From: Hyphomicrobiales bacterium
GTDB lineage: Bacteria > Pseudomonadota > Alphaproteobacteria > Rhizobiales > Aestuariivirgaceae
DNA length: 13,457 nt
NCBI GenBank assembly: GCA_027031305.1
Contig: JALVRJ010000249.1
Location: 1-13,457, forward strand
Direction of reading: 5' to 3'
The notes under the pieces were generated by a model that saw nothing but the letters and a program-made list of their open reading frames with translations, was not told the DNA's origin and searched no databases. The position numbers were made by a program, and so were the translations under genes. This document shows, one piece after another, positions 1-5,684 of the stretch. Each line of letters begins with the position of its first letter. Within the stretch, counting starts at the first letter, position 1.

Positions 1-825
1 CGCGGTCGTATCCAGCGGCGGCGGATCGCCCTTCGGCTCGGAGGCCAGCAGCATCTGCGTGTAGGGGTGCTGCGGGTTGGAAAACAGCTCCTCGGTAGGC
101 TTCAGCTCGACGATTTCGCCGTCCTTCATCACCGCCACGCGGTCGGCCACGCGTCGCACGATGGTGAGATCGTGGGTGATCAGCAGCATCGCCATGTCGT
201 GCTCGCGTTGCAGGCGTTTCAGCAGCTTCAGGATTTGCGCCTGCACCGTCACGTCCAGCGCCGTGGTCGGTTCGTCGGCGATGAGCAGGTCGGGCCGGTT
301 GGCCAGCGCCATGGCGATCATCACGCGCTGGCGCTGCCCGCCGGAAAGCTGATGCGGATAGGAAGACAGCCTCTTTTCCGGCTCCGGGATGCCCACCTCT
401 TCCAGCAGCTCGACGATGCGGGCGCGCGCCTTCTCGCCGGTCAGCCCCTGGTGCACCTCCAGGATTTCGCCGATCTGTTTTTCCACCGTGTGCAGCGGAT
501 TGAGCGAGGTCATCGGCTCCTGGAAGATCATGGTGATGTCGTTGCCGCGCACCCGGCGCAGTTCGGCCTCGGGCGCGTGCAACAGGTCGCGGCCCTTGAA
601 ACGGATTTCACCGGAAGGATGCCGCGCCGCCGGATAGGGCAGAAGCTTGAGCACCGAGAGCGCCACCGTGGACTTGCCGGAGCCCGACTCGCCCACCAGC
701 GCCAGCGTCTCGCCCTTGTCGATGTGAAACGACACAGCTCTAACCGCGTGCGTGACCTTGCGGCCCTGCACGAAGTCCACGGCGAGGTTTTCCACCTCCA
801 GCAGATGTTTGCTCTCGGTGCTCAT
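1..825 (-). CDS. yejF: Peptide ABC transporter, dual ATP-binding protein YejF (N-terminal 275 residues, cut by window edge)
   Basis: This is the ATPase of a YejABEF-type peptide importer; it hydrolyses ATP on the cytoplasmic face of the YejB/YejE channel. The visible part is one complete nucleotide-binding domain: Walker A GESGSGKS (residues 45-52), Q-loop with Gln102 in [11 protein letters not shown], signature LSGGQRQR (160-167), Walker B LLIADEP with Glu185, and H-loop His218. After it comes the oligopeptide-family tail around [12 protein letters not shown]. YejF proteins carry two such domains, so the second should lie beyond base 1. The ATG at 825 overlaps the stop of an upstream open frame (ATGA), and the ribosome site is weak (GAGAAA), which fits translational coupling. 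It follows yejE by 187 bases of palindromic DNA. Identity as YejF rather than another Opp/Dpp ATPase rests on the neighbouring yejB and yejE. Confidence 0.93.
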   Translation of the reverse strand, partial: MSTESKHLLEVENLAVDFVQGRKVTHAVRAVSFHIDKGETLALVGESGSGKSTVALSVLKLLPYPAARHPSGEIRFKGRDLLHAPEAELRRVRGNDITMIFQEPMTSLNPLHTVEKQIGEILEVHQGLTGEKARARIVELLEEVGIPEPEKRLSSYPHQLSGGQRQRVMIAMALANRPDLLIADEPTTALDVTVQAQILKLLKRLQREHDMAMLLITHDLTIVRRVADRVAVMKDGEIVELKPTEELFSNPQHPYTQMLLASEPKGDPPPLDTTA

Positions 826-854
826 GTATTTTCTCGCATTTGAATTGGCTGAGA

Positions 855-890
855 GAAGCGCCAATGGCGATTTTTCGCCATTGGCGCTTC
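855..890 (-). repeat. Simple hairpin of composite palindromic element, copy I
   Basis: A perfect 16-bp stem (855-870 with 875-890, core GCGCCAATGGCG) closes on a TTTT loop. It is part of a 50-base block, 851-900, that recurs at 8601-8650 with only three differences. It lies 30 bases upstream of the yejF start and would form a strong hairpin in the yejEF transcript. On the minus strand the loop is A-rich and no U-tract follows, so it is not a standard terminator. Confidence 0.9.
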
Positions 891-903
891 ATTGCCATTC
901 TGA

Positions 904-980
904 CGGCCCGCGATGGCCGTCAAGGCTGCGCCTTCGGCGCACCGCGAAGCGGCTGTGGCCTTGACAGCCATTGCGGGCCG
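904..980 (-). repeat. Cloverleaf-like palindrome of composite element, copy I
   Basis: Outer arms 904-926 and 958-980 pair over 23 positions with two mismatches. The interior holds two further perfect hairpins: a 6-bp stem at 927-941 (TGCGCC-TTC-GGCGCA) and a 4-bp stem at 942-952 (CCGC-GAA-GCGG). Read on the minus strand, the order (outer arm, short spacer, CCGCTTCGCGG, 6-bp hairpin, outer arm) matches the element at 2252-2333 read on the plus strand. A 13-base linker (891-903) joins it to the simple hairpin at 855-890. Confidence 0.88.
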
Positions 981-1012
981 GCACACCTGCGTCATCCCCT
1001 TCGTCATCTCCA

Positions 1013-2224
1013 TCACCCCTCCTCGAAGGTCTTGCGCGGGTCGAAGGCGTCGCGCACCGCCTCGCCGATGAACACCAGCAGCGTGAGCATGATGGAGACG
1101 GTGAAGAAGCCCGTCAGCCCCAGCCATGGCGCCTGCAAATTCACCTTGCCCTGTTTCAGCAGCTCGCCGAGGCTGGGGGAGCCGGGCGGCAGGCCGAAGC
1201 CGAGGAAGTCCAGCGCGGTGAGCGTGGTGATGGAGCCGGAGAGGATGAAGGGCAGGAAGGTGATGGTGGCCACCATGGCGTTGGGCAGAATGTGCTTGAA
1301 CATGATGCGCATGTTATCCAGCCCCAGCGCGCGGGCGGCGCGCACGTATTCGAAGTTGCGTCCGCGCAGGAACTCCGCCCGCACCACGCCCACCAGCGCC
1401 GTCCACGAGAACAGCAGCATGATGAACAGCAATATCCAGAAATTGGGCACGAAGAACGCGGAGAGAATGATGATGAGATAAAGCGTCGGGATGGACGTCC
1501 ACACCTCGATGAAGCGCTGGAACAGCAGGTCCAGCAACCCGCCGAAATAGCCCTGCACGGCACCGGCCGCCACGCCGACGATGGAAGACAGCACCGTCAG
1601 CAACAGCCCGAAGATGACCGAGATGCGAAAGCCGTAAATGAGCCGCGCCAGCACGTCGCGCCCGTGGTCGTCCGTGCCCAGCCAGTTGAGGTTGCCGGCC
1701 ACGCAGTTGGGGTCGTTCACGCCCTTGGGGTATTTCCTGCACGCCTCCTCCCAGCTCATCAGGAAGGCCGGGCGCGAGGGCGCGGGCTCGGGCAGGTAAT
1801 TGTTCACCGTGTCGTAGGAGTAGCGAATGGGCGGCCAGATCATCCAGCCATGCTTGTTGATCTCTTCCTGTATGAACGGGTCGCGGTAGTCCGTCTGTGC
1901 CAGGAAGCCGCCGAACTTCGATTCCGGGTAATCGACGAACACGGGGTAGAGCAGCTCGCCCTTGTATTTCACCAGCAACGGCTTGTCGTTGGCGATGAAC
2001 TCGGCGAACAGGGTGACGACGAACAGCGCGAGGAAGATCCAGAATGAGAAGTAACCGCGCCGGTTGGCCTTGAACAGGGCCAGCCGGCGGCGGTTGATGG
2101 GCGAGAGCCAGCCCTTGGCGGCCACCACCTCCGGCACGGGCACGCCCGCAACGGCGGCTTCCTTCGCCAGCTCACGGATGTCCACCACCGCGTCCAGGTC
2201 GTCGATGTTCTTCGGCCCGGTCAT
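1013..2224 (-). CDS. yejE: Peptide ABC transporter permease YejE
   Basis: Inner-membrane permease that pairs with YejB to form the peptide channel. The 403-residue protein has a cytoplasmic N-terminus of about 50 residues, a first membrane helix (about 55-72) and a large periplasmic loop (about 75-170) with several Trp and Tyr. The OppC/DppC-type entry motif NWLGTDDHGRDVLARLIYG follows, then five hydrophobic segments. The cytoplasmic EAA loop that contacts the ATPase is near residues 285-305 (EYVRAARALGLDN). The C-terminus AVRDAFDPRKTF is typical of the family. The start at 2224 is supported by homology of the N-terminus; its ribosome site is weak and its ATG overlaps the stop of an open frame running from yejB (ATGA). 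The stop overlaps an ATG that opens the frame towards yejF. Confidence 0.94.
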   Translation of the reverse strand: MTGPKNIDDLDAVVDIRELAKEAAVAGVPVPEVVAAKGWLSPINRRRLALFKANRRGYFSFWIFLALFVVTLFAEFIANDKPLLVKYKGELLYPVFVDYPESKFGGFLAQTDYRDPFIQEEINKHGWMIWPPIRYSYDTVNNYLPEPAPSRPAFLMSWEEACRKYPKGVNDPNCVAGNLNWLGTDDHGRDVLARLIYGFRISVIFGLLLTVLSSIVGVAAGAVQGYFGGLLDLLFQRFIEVWTSIPTLYLIIILSAFFVPNFWILLFIMLLFSWTALVGVVRAEFLRGRNFEYVRAARALGLDNMRIMFKHILPNAMVATITFLPFILSGSITTLTALDFLGFGLPPGSPSLGELLKQGKVNLQAPWLGLTGFFTVSIMLTLLVFIGEAVRDAFDPRKTFEEG

Positions 2225-2251
2225 GCACTCTTGCCAGTTCGGTTGCGGTTT

Positions 2252-2333
2252 GCGCTCCGTTGCCGATTGTCAAGGGGCAAGCCCGCTTCGCGGCGGCCCG
2301 CAGGGCCGCCCTTGACAATCGGCAACGGAGCGC
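2252..2333 (+). repeat. Cloverleaf-like palindrome of composite element, copy II
   Basis: Perfect 25-bp outer arms (2252-2276 and 2309-2333, inner end TTGTCAAGGG) enclose two internal hairpins: CCGC-TTC-GCGG at 2283-2293, identical to copy I, and CGGCCC-GCA-GGGCCG at 2294-2308. The second has the same 6-3-6 geometry as copy I but three changed base pairs, all still paired. The element lies in the yejB-yejE gap in the opposite orientation to copy I, 28 bases upstream of the yejE start. Confidence 0.9.
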
Positions 2334-2347
2334 CAGTCTGGAATTGT

Positions 2348-2401
2348 TCCCCTCTCCGGAAGAAACAGTGGACATGTCCACTGTTTCTTCCGGAGAGGGG
2401 A
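2348..2401 (+). repeat. Perfect 54-bp palindrome of composite element, copy II
   Basis: Every base from 2348 to 2374 pairs with 2375 to 2401: 27-bp arms with no spacer, centred on GACATGTC. It follows the cloverleaf by a 14-base linker resembling that of copy I (CAGnnTGGnAnT). Because it has no spacer it can form a cruciform in DNA or a very stable hairpin in the yejBE transcript. Its arms differ in sequence from the simple hairpin of copy I, so structure rather than sequence is shared. Confidence 0.93.
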
Positions 2402-2434
2402 GGCAAACAATCGTGTCTTCTTATCATCATCCGC

Positions 2435-3553
2435 TCACAGCTCCCGTTTCTCGAAGTCGATGCGCGGGTCGATGAGGGTATAGACAACGTCCGTGACGAG
2501 GTTTGTCAGCAGCCCCATGAGCGAGAAGATGTAGAGCGTGGCGAAGACCACCGGATAATCACGGTCGATCGCCGCCTTGAAGCCCAGCAATCCCAGCCCG
2601 TCCAGCGAGAAGATCTGCTCGATGAGCAGCGAGCCGGTGAAGAAGGCGGAAATGAACGCGCCCGGAAACCCGGCGATGACGATGAGCATGGCGTTACGGA
2701 ACACGTGGCCATAAAGCACGCGGCGCTCGGTCAGGCCCTTGGCCCGCGCGGTGATGACGTATTGCTTCCTGATTTCGTCGAGGAACGAGTTCTTGGTCAG
2801 CAGCGTCATGGTGGCGAAGGAGGAGATGGCCAGCGCGGTGAGCGGCAGCACCAGGTGCCAGGCGTAGTCAAGGATCTTCTGCCACCAGGTGAGCTGGTCG
2901 AAATTGTCCGACACCAGCCCGCGCAAGGGGAAAATGCTCCAGAACGACCCACCGGCGAACAGCACGATGAGCAGGATGGCGAACAGGAACGACGGGATGG
3001 CGTAGCCGACGATGATGATGGCGGATGTCCAGACATCGAAGCGCGAGCCATGCCGCACCGCCTTGGCGATGCCCAGCGGGATGGACACGCCGTAGGAGAT
3101 GAAGGTGAGCCACAGGCCCAGCGAGATGGACACCGGCATGGCGTCCTTGATGAGGTCGATGACGGGACGGTCGCGGAAATAGCTGTTGCCGAAATCGAAG
3201 CGGAAATAGTCCCAGATCATCTTCAGGAAGCGCTCGTGCGCCGGCTTGTCGAAGCCAAACTGCTTCTCCAGCTGGCGGATGAACTCCGGGTCCAGGCCTT
3301 GCGCACCGCGATACTTGAAGCCGCCCTCTCCCGCCGCGCCCGCCGCTCCGGCTCCGGCCGCCTGGCCGACCTCGCCGCCAGCCCCGGCGCCGCCGATGCG
3401 GGCGGTGGCGGAGACGTCATGGCCCTGCAACTGCGCCAGCACACGCTCCACCGGGCCACCGGGCAGGAACTGCACAATGATGAAATTCACCAGCATGATC
3501 CCGATGAGCGTCGGGATCATCAGGCCCAGGCGTTTGAGAATGTAGGCGAACAT
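2435..3553 (-). CDS. yejB: Peptide ABC transporter permease YejB
   Basis: Inner-membrane permease of the peptide importer, partner of YejE, with 372 residues (about 364 in enteric YejB). The N-terminus [20 protein letters not shown] is the usual first helix of OppB/YejB permeases, followed by the conserved [10 protein letters not shown] flexible Gly/Ala-rich stretch fills residues 54-78, then [18 protein letters not shown]. The EAA loop for ATPase contact is near 260-279 ([15 protein letters not shown]), and the C-terminus [11 protein letters not shown] is typical. The start at 3553 was chosen over an upstream in-frame ATG (3700) because it gives the family N-terminus and has GGAAGG seven bases upstream. 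It is the first yej gene here; its upstream neighbour sppA is divergent, so a promoter should lie in 3554-3794. No yejA is present on this side. Confidence 0.95.
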   Translation of the reverse strand: MFAYILKRLGLMIPTLIGIMLVNFIIVQFLPGGPVERVLAQLQGHDVSATARIGGAGAGGEVGQAAGAGAAGAAGEGGFKYRGAQGLDPEFIRQLEKQFGFDKPAHERFLKMIWDYFRFDFGNSYFRDRPVIDLIKDAMPVSISLGLWLTFISYGVSIPLGIAKAVRHGSRFDVWTSAIIIVGYAIPSFLFAILLIVLFAGGSFWSIFPLRGLVSDNFDQLTWWQKILDYAWHLVLPLTALAISSFATMTLLTKNSFLDEIRKQYVITARAKGLTERRVLYGHVFRNAMLIVIAGFPGAFISAFFTGSLLIEQIFSLDGLGLLGFKAAIDRDYPVVFATLYIFSLMGLLTNLVTDVVYTLIDPRIDFEKREL

Positions 3554-3626
3554 GCGTGGCCTTCCGTTGCCCCGGTCAACCCGTCCGTGTCCCGCGTGGC
3601 CGGGAACGTCGCGCAAGATACCTGCC

Positions 3627-3654
3627 GCGGCGAGAACAGAATCGTTCTTGCCGC
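3627..3654. other. Hairpin in the yejB/sppA divergent region
   Basis: An 11-bp stem with one G-T pair (3627-3637 with 3644-3654, core GCGGCGAGAAC) closes on a 6-base loop. It lies in the 241-base divergent gap, 74 bases upstream of the yejB start and 140 upstream of sppA. No T-run follows on either strand, so a terminator is unlikely. It may be an operator or part of the yejB leader. I found no convincing -10/-35 pair for either gene. Confidence 0.35.
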
Positions 3655-3794
3655 CAGTTCCGACTGTGTAGAACATTTTGACGAAAATCAGAAACCACAT
3701 GGTCGCTGGCGCGGCGCGGCATTATGCGGTATCAGCGGTGCAAGTCGGCAAACGCAACGAAAACGACCGGGGCTGCCGGCCCGAAGGAGGAGGC

Positions 3795-4754
3795 ATGGAC
3801 ACCACCTCGCTGCGCGTGGCGCTGGGCAAGCTGCGGCGCAAGCTCACCTTCTGGCGGGTGCTGGCGCTGTCGGCCATCGGCGCACTGCTGCTGGCAATGT
3901 TACAATGGCGCGCGGATGGCGTGATCCGGGAAGACCACGTCGCGCGGGTGCGCGTCGACGGGTTCATCCTCGGCCGGGAGGAAAAGATCGACCTGATCGA
4001 CAGGCTGGCCGAAAAGAAAGACGTGCGCGCGGTGATCGTGCGAATCAACAGTCCCGGCGGCACCACCTCGGGTTCGGAGGCGCTTTACAAGGCGCTGCGG
4101 CGGGTGGCGGAAAAGAAGCCGGTGGTTACCGTCATGGATGGCATCGCCACCTCGGGCGGCTACATGACGGCACTGGCGGGTGAGCGCATGTTCGCCGGCG
4201 GCAACACCATCACCGGTTCCATCGGCGTCATCGTGCAGTGGCCGGAGGTGCACGAGCTGCTGGCCAGGGTGGGCGTGCGGATGCAGGCGGTGCGTTCCGG
4301 GCCGTTGAAGGCCCTGCCCAACTCGATGGAGCCGACGCCGGCGGCGGCGCGGCGGGTCATCGAGGAGATGGTGCGCGATTCCTACGAATGGTTCATCTCG
4401 CTGGTGGCCGAACGGCGGGATTTGGATATCGAGAAAGTGCGCCAACTGGCCGATGGCCGCGTCTACACCGGGCGACAGGCGCTGAAGGCGGGGCTGGTGG
4501 ACGCGTTGGGCGACGAGCGCGTGGCACGCCGCTGGCTGGAGAAAACGCACAAGATCGCCTTTTCCACCAAGGTACGCGAATATCGGCCCGAAAGGCCGCT
4601 GCTGCGCCAGCTGGGGCTGTCCGGCGTAACGAGCCGGCTGCTGGGCATGGCGGGGCTTGAGGAGGTCGTGGCGCGACTGTTTGCGCCAAGGGCCAGGGTT
4701 GACGGGCTGCTTTCCGTCTGGCACCCTGAAACGACCATTGCAGGGGAAAGATAA
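3795..4754 (+). CDS. sppA: S49-family signal peptide peptidase (SppA, short form)
   Basis: Membrane-anchored serine protease that degrades cleaved signal peptides or other membrane-associated peptides. The 319-residue protein has a basic N-terminus, one membrane helix (about 19-36), then a single S49 domain. IVRINSPGGTTSGSE (81-95) forms the conserved strand and turn. Ser120 in TSGGY is the expected nucleophile, and Lys172 in SGPLKALPN the expected general base; the 52-residue spacing equals that of the Bacillus SppA Ser/Lys dyad. ITGSIGVI (139-146) is also typical. The length fits the half-size SppA, not the double-domain enteric form. The ATG at 3795 has AAGGAGG just upstream and is preferred to an in-frame ATG at 3678. 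It is followed by ihfB after 21 bases, probably in one transcript. Confidence 0.92.
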   Translation: MDTTSLRVALGKLRRKLTFWRVLALSAIGALLLAMLQWRADGVIREDHVARVRVDGFILGREEKIDLIDRLAEKKDVRAVIVRINSPGGTTSGSEALYKALRRVAEKKPVVTVMDGIATSGGYMTALAGERMFAGGNTITGSIGVIVQWPEVHELLARVGVRMQAVRSGPLKALPNSMEPTPAAARRVIEEMVRDSYEWFISLVAERRDLDIEKVRQLADGRVYTGRQALKAGLVDALGDERVARRWLEKTHKIAFSTKVREYRPERPLLRQLGLSGVTSRLLGMAGLEEVVARLFAPRARVDGLLSVWHPETTIAGER

Positions 4755-4775
4755 GATTCTGAGTTACGGGGAAAA

Positions 4776-5087
4776 ATGATCAAATCTGAGCTGATCGCCA
4801 GGCTGGTGGAGCTGAATCCCGCGCTCTCCCGCCGGGATGCCGAGCGGGTGGTGAACGCCATCCTGGACGAGATCGTCGATGGCCTGGCCGAGGGCAAGCG
4901 GGTGGAGCTGCGCGGCTTTGGCGTGTTCACCGTGCGCGAGCGCAAGCCGCGCGTTTCGCGCAATCCCAGCACCAACGAAACGGTGCGGGTGCCAGCGCGC
5001 AAGGCGCCGCACTTCAAGCCCGGCAAGGAGTTGCACGAGCGGCTCAACCGCGACTACAAGGGCGAGGGCGGCAAGGACGCCGCCTGA
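4776..5087 (+). CDS. ihfB: Integration host factor subunit beta
   Basis: DNA-bending nucleoid protein that pairs with IHF alpha in site-specific recombination, replication and transcription. The 103-residue protein is a full-length HU/IHF fold: N-terminal helices (MIKSELIARLVELNPALSRRDAERVV), the RGFGVF strand motif (46-51), then the DNA-contacting arm with RNP (62-64), whose Pro64 is the residue that intercalates at DNA kinks in this family. APHFKPGKEL (77-86) marks it as beta rather than alpha or HU. The C-terminal tail DYKGEGGKDAA is slightly longer than in enteric proteins. The family's usual GRNPKTG is SRNPSTN here. The start is confirmed by the invariant MxKSELI beginning. The sppA-ihfB-lapA order is common in alphaproteobacteria. 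Confidence 0.96.
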   Translation: MIKSELIARLVELNPALSRRDAERVVNAILDEIVDGLAEGKRVELRGFGVFTVRERKPRVSRNPSTNETVRVPARKAPHFKPGKELHERLNRDYKGEGGKDAA

Positions 5088-5157
5088 AGGCGGAATACGA
5101 GAACATGATCGGGCTTGCGGGCCCTTGTCCCAATCAACTTGCGGGGGCGACATCGGG

Positions 5158-5592
5158 ATGATCAAGCGCATTCTTTCCTGGCTTCTGGGGCTGCCGGTGC
5201 TCATCGTGCTGCTGCTGCTGGCGCTGGCCAACCGTCACATGGTGGTGGTGTCGCTCGACCCGGTGACGCCCGAACAGCCCTGGATGGGTTTCGAGGTTCC
5301 GCTGTGGGCGGTGCTCTATGGCGGCATCTTCCTGGGGCTCGTGGCCGGCGGCGTGGCGGCCTGGATGCGGCAGTCCAAGTGGCGCAGGAAGGCGCGGCGG
5401 CTGGAAAAGGAGCTGGCCATGGAGCGCGTCGCCCGCAAGCAGCTGGAACGCGAGCTGACCGGTGGCGGCGCCACGCACGGAAAAGCACGCTCCTCGCCCC
5501 TCGCCACGGCCCAGGGCGGAGCGCCGGCGCTGGCCGGACCGGCGGCCAACGCATCGGCCCCGGCGGCCGTAGCGGTGAAAACCGGCACCTGA
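5158..5592 (+). CDS. lapA: LapA-domain (DUF1049) inner-membrane protein
   Basis: Small membrane protein of the lipopolysaccharide-assembly protein A domain family; in enterics LapA and LapB help control LPS synthesis. The 144-residue product has a first helix (about 5-24) ending in the conserved ANRHMVVVSLDP, a second helix (about 48-68, VPLWAVLYGGIFLGLVAGG), then a basic amphipathic coiled-coil segment (KWRRKARRLEKELAMERV) and a low-complexity Ala/Pro/Gly tail (about 104-144). The ATG at 5158 has only weak upstream complementarity (GGGGGCG) but begins exactly at the family N-terminus. It lies 70 bases after ihfB in the same direction. LapB is not in the window. The symbol follows the domain; function here is inferred. 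Confidence 0.85.
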   Translation: MIKRILSWLLGLPVLIVLLLLALANRHMVVVSLDPVTPEQPWMGFEVPLWAVLYGGIFLGLVAGGVAAWMRQSKWRRKARRLEKELAMERVARKQLERELTGGGATHGKARSSPLATAQGGAPALAGPAANASAPAAVAVKTGT

Positions 5593-5684
5593 GTATCGCA
5601 CCGGGCCAGGCTCGGCCTCATGACGGGCATGGATGCCAGCGGCGCCTCGCGCGATACGGTGCGTTCCCGCCATTCCTGTCGAGA
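5593..5684. other. Convergent gap between lapA and nrdJ
   Basis: 92 bases between two converging genes. Short complementary stretches exist (GTATCGC at 5593-5599 with GCGATAC at 5651-5657, or CGCACCG with CGGTGCG), but they are mutually exclusive and no T-run follows. No clear terminator is seen. Confidence 0.4.

Larger units (their letters stand above)
822..1013 (-). other. Open frame bridging yejE and yejF across the palindromic element (63 codons, hypothetical)
   Basis: The ATG at 1013 overlaps the yejE stop (TGATG) and is preceded by a strong Shine-Dalgarno stretch, GAGGAGGGG, inside the last yejE codons. The frame stays open through both palindromes and ends with a TGA that overlaps the yejF start (ATGA). 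The 63-residue product (MEMTKGMTQV... QMRENT) is basic, has no recognisable domain and is largely encoded by the repeat. It could be a real small protein, a translated coupling leader that brings ribosomes to yejF, or chance openness of GC-rich DNA. The two exact junction overlaps are why it is listed. Confidence 0.3.
2221..2430 (-). other. Open frame bridging yejB and yejE across the palindromic element (69 codons, hypothetical)
   Basis: Tandem ATGs at 2430 and 2427 follow the yejB stop by four bases, with GGGAG inside the yejB 3' end about ten bases upstream. The frame is open through the 54-bp palindrome and the cloverleaf, and its TGA overlaps the yejE ATG (ATGA). The product is basic (MMIRRHDCLPP... 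RNRTGKSA) with no known domain. It mirrors the frame across the yejE-yejF gap. It may be a coupling leader or a small protein, or simply chance. Confidence 0.28.

Noticed and set aside
904..980. The cloverleaf palindrome as a tRNA-like gene
   Set aside because: The outer stem is 23 bp, there are only two short internal hairpins, and no T-loop, anticodon arm or CCA-type end is present.
67..2047. Plus-strand frames 67-843 and 971-2047 opposite yejF and yejE
   Set aside because: Both mirror conserved ABC transporter genes and show no recognisable protein features.
3554..3700. N-terminal extension of YejB to an ATG at 3700
   Set aside because: The extra residues have no family similarity, while the ATG at 3553 gives the standard N-terminus and has GGAAGG upstream.
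2231..4183. A 650-codon open frame on the plus strand opposite yejB
   Set aside because: It lies antisense to a clear permease gene, its product is low-complexity and rich in Arg, Gly, Glu and His with no domain, and it also crosses the yejB/sppA intergenic region and the palindromes. It is a GC-codon shadow.
5593..5684. An intrinsic terminator between lapA and nrdJ
   Set aside because: The pairing stretches are short, far apart and mutually exclusive, and there is no T-run on either strand.
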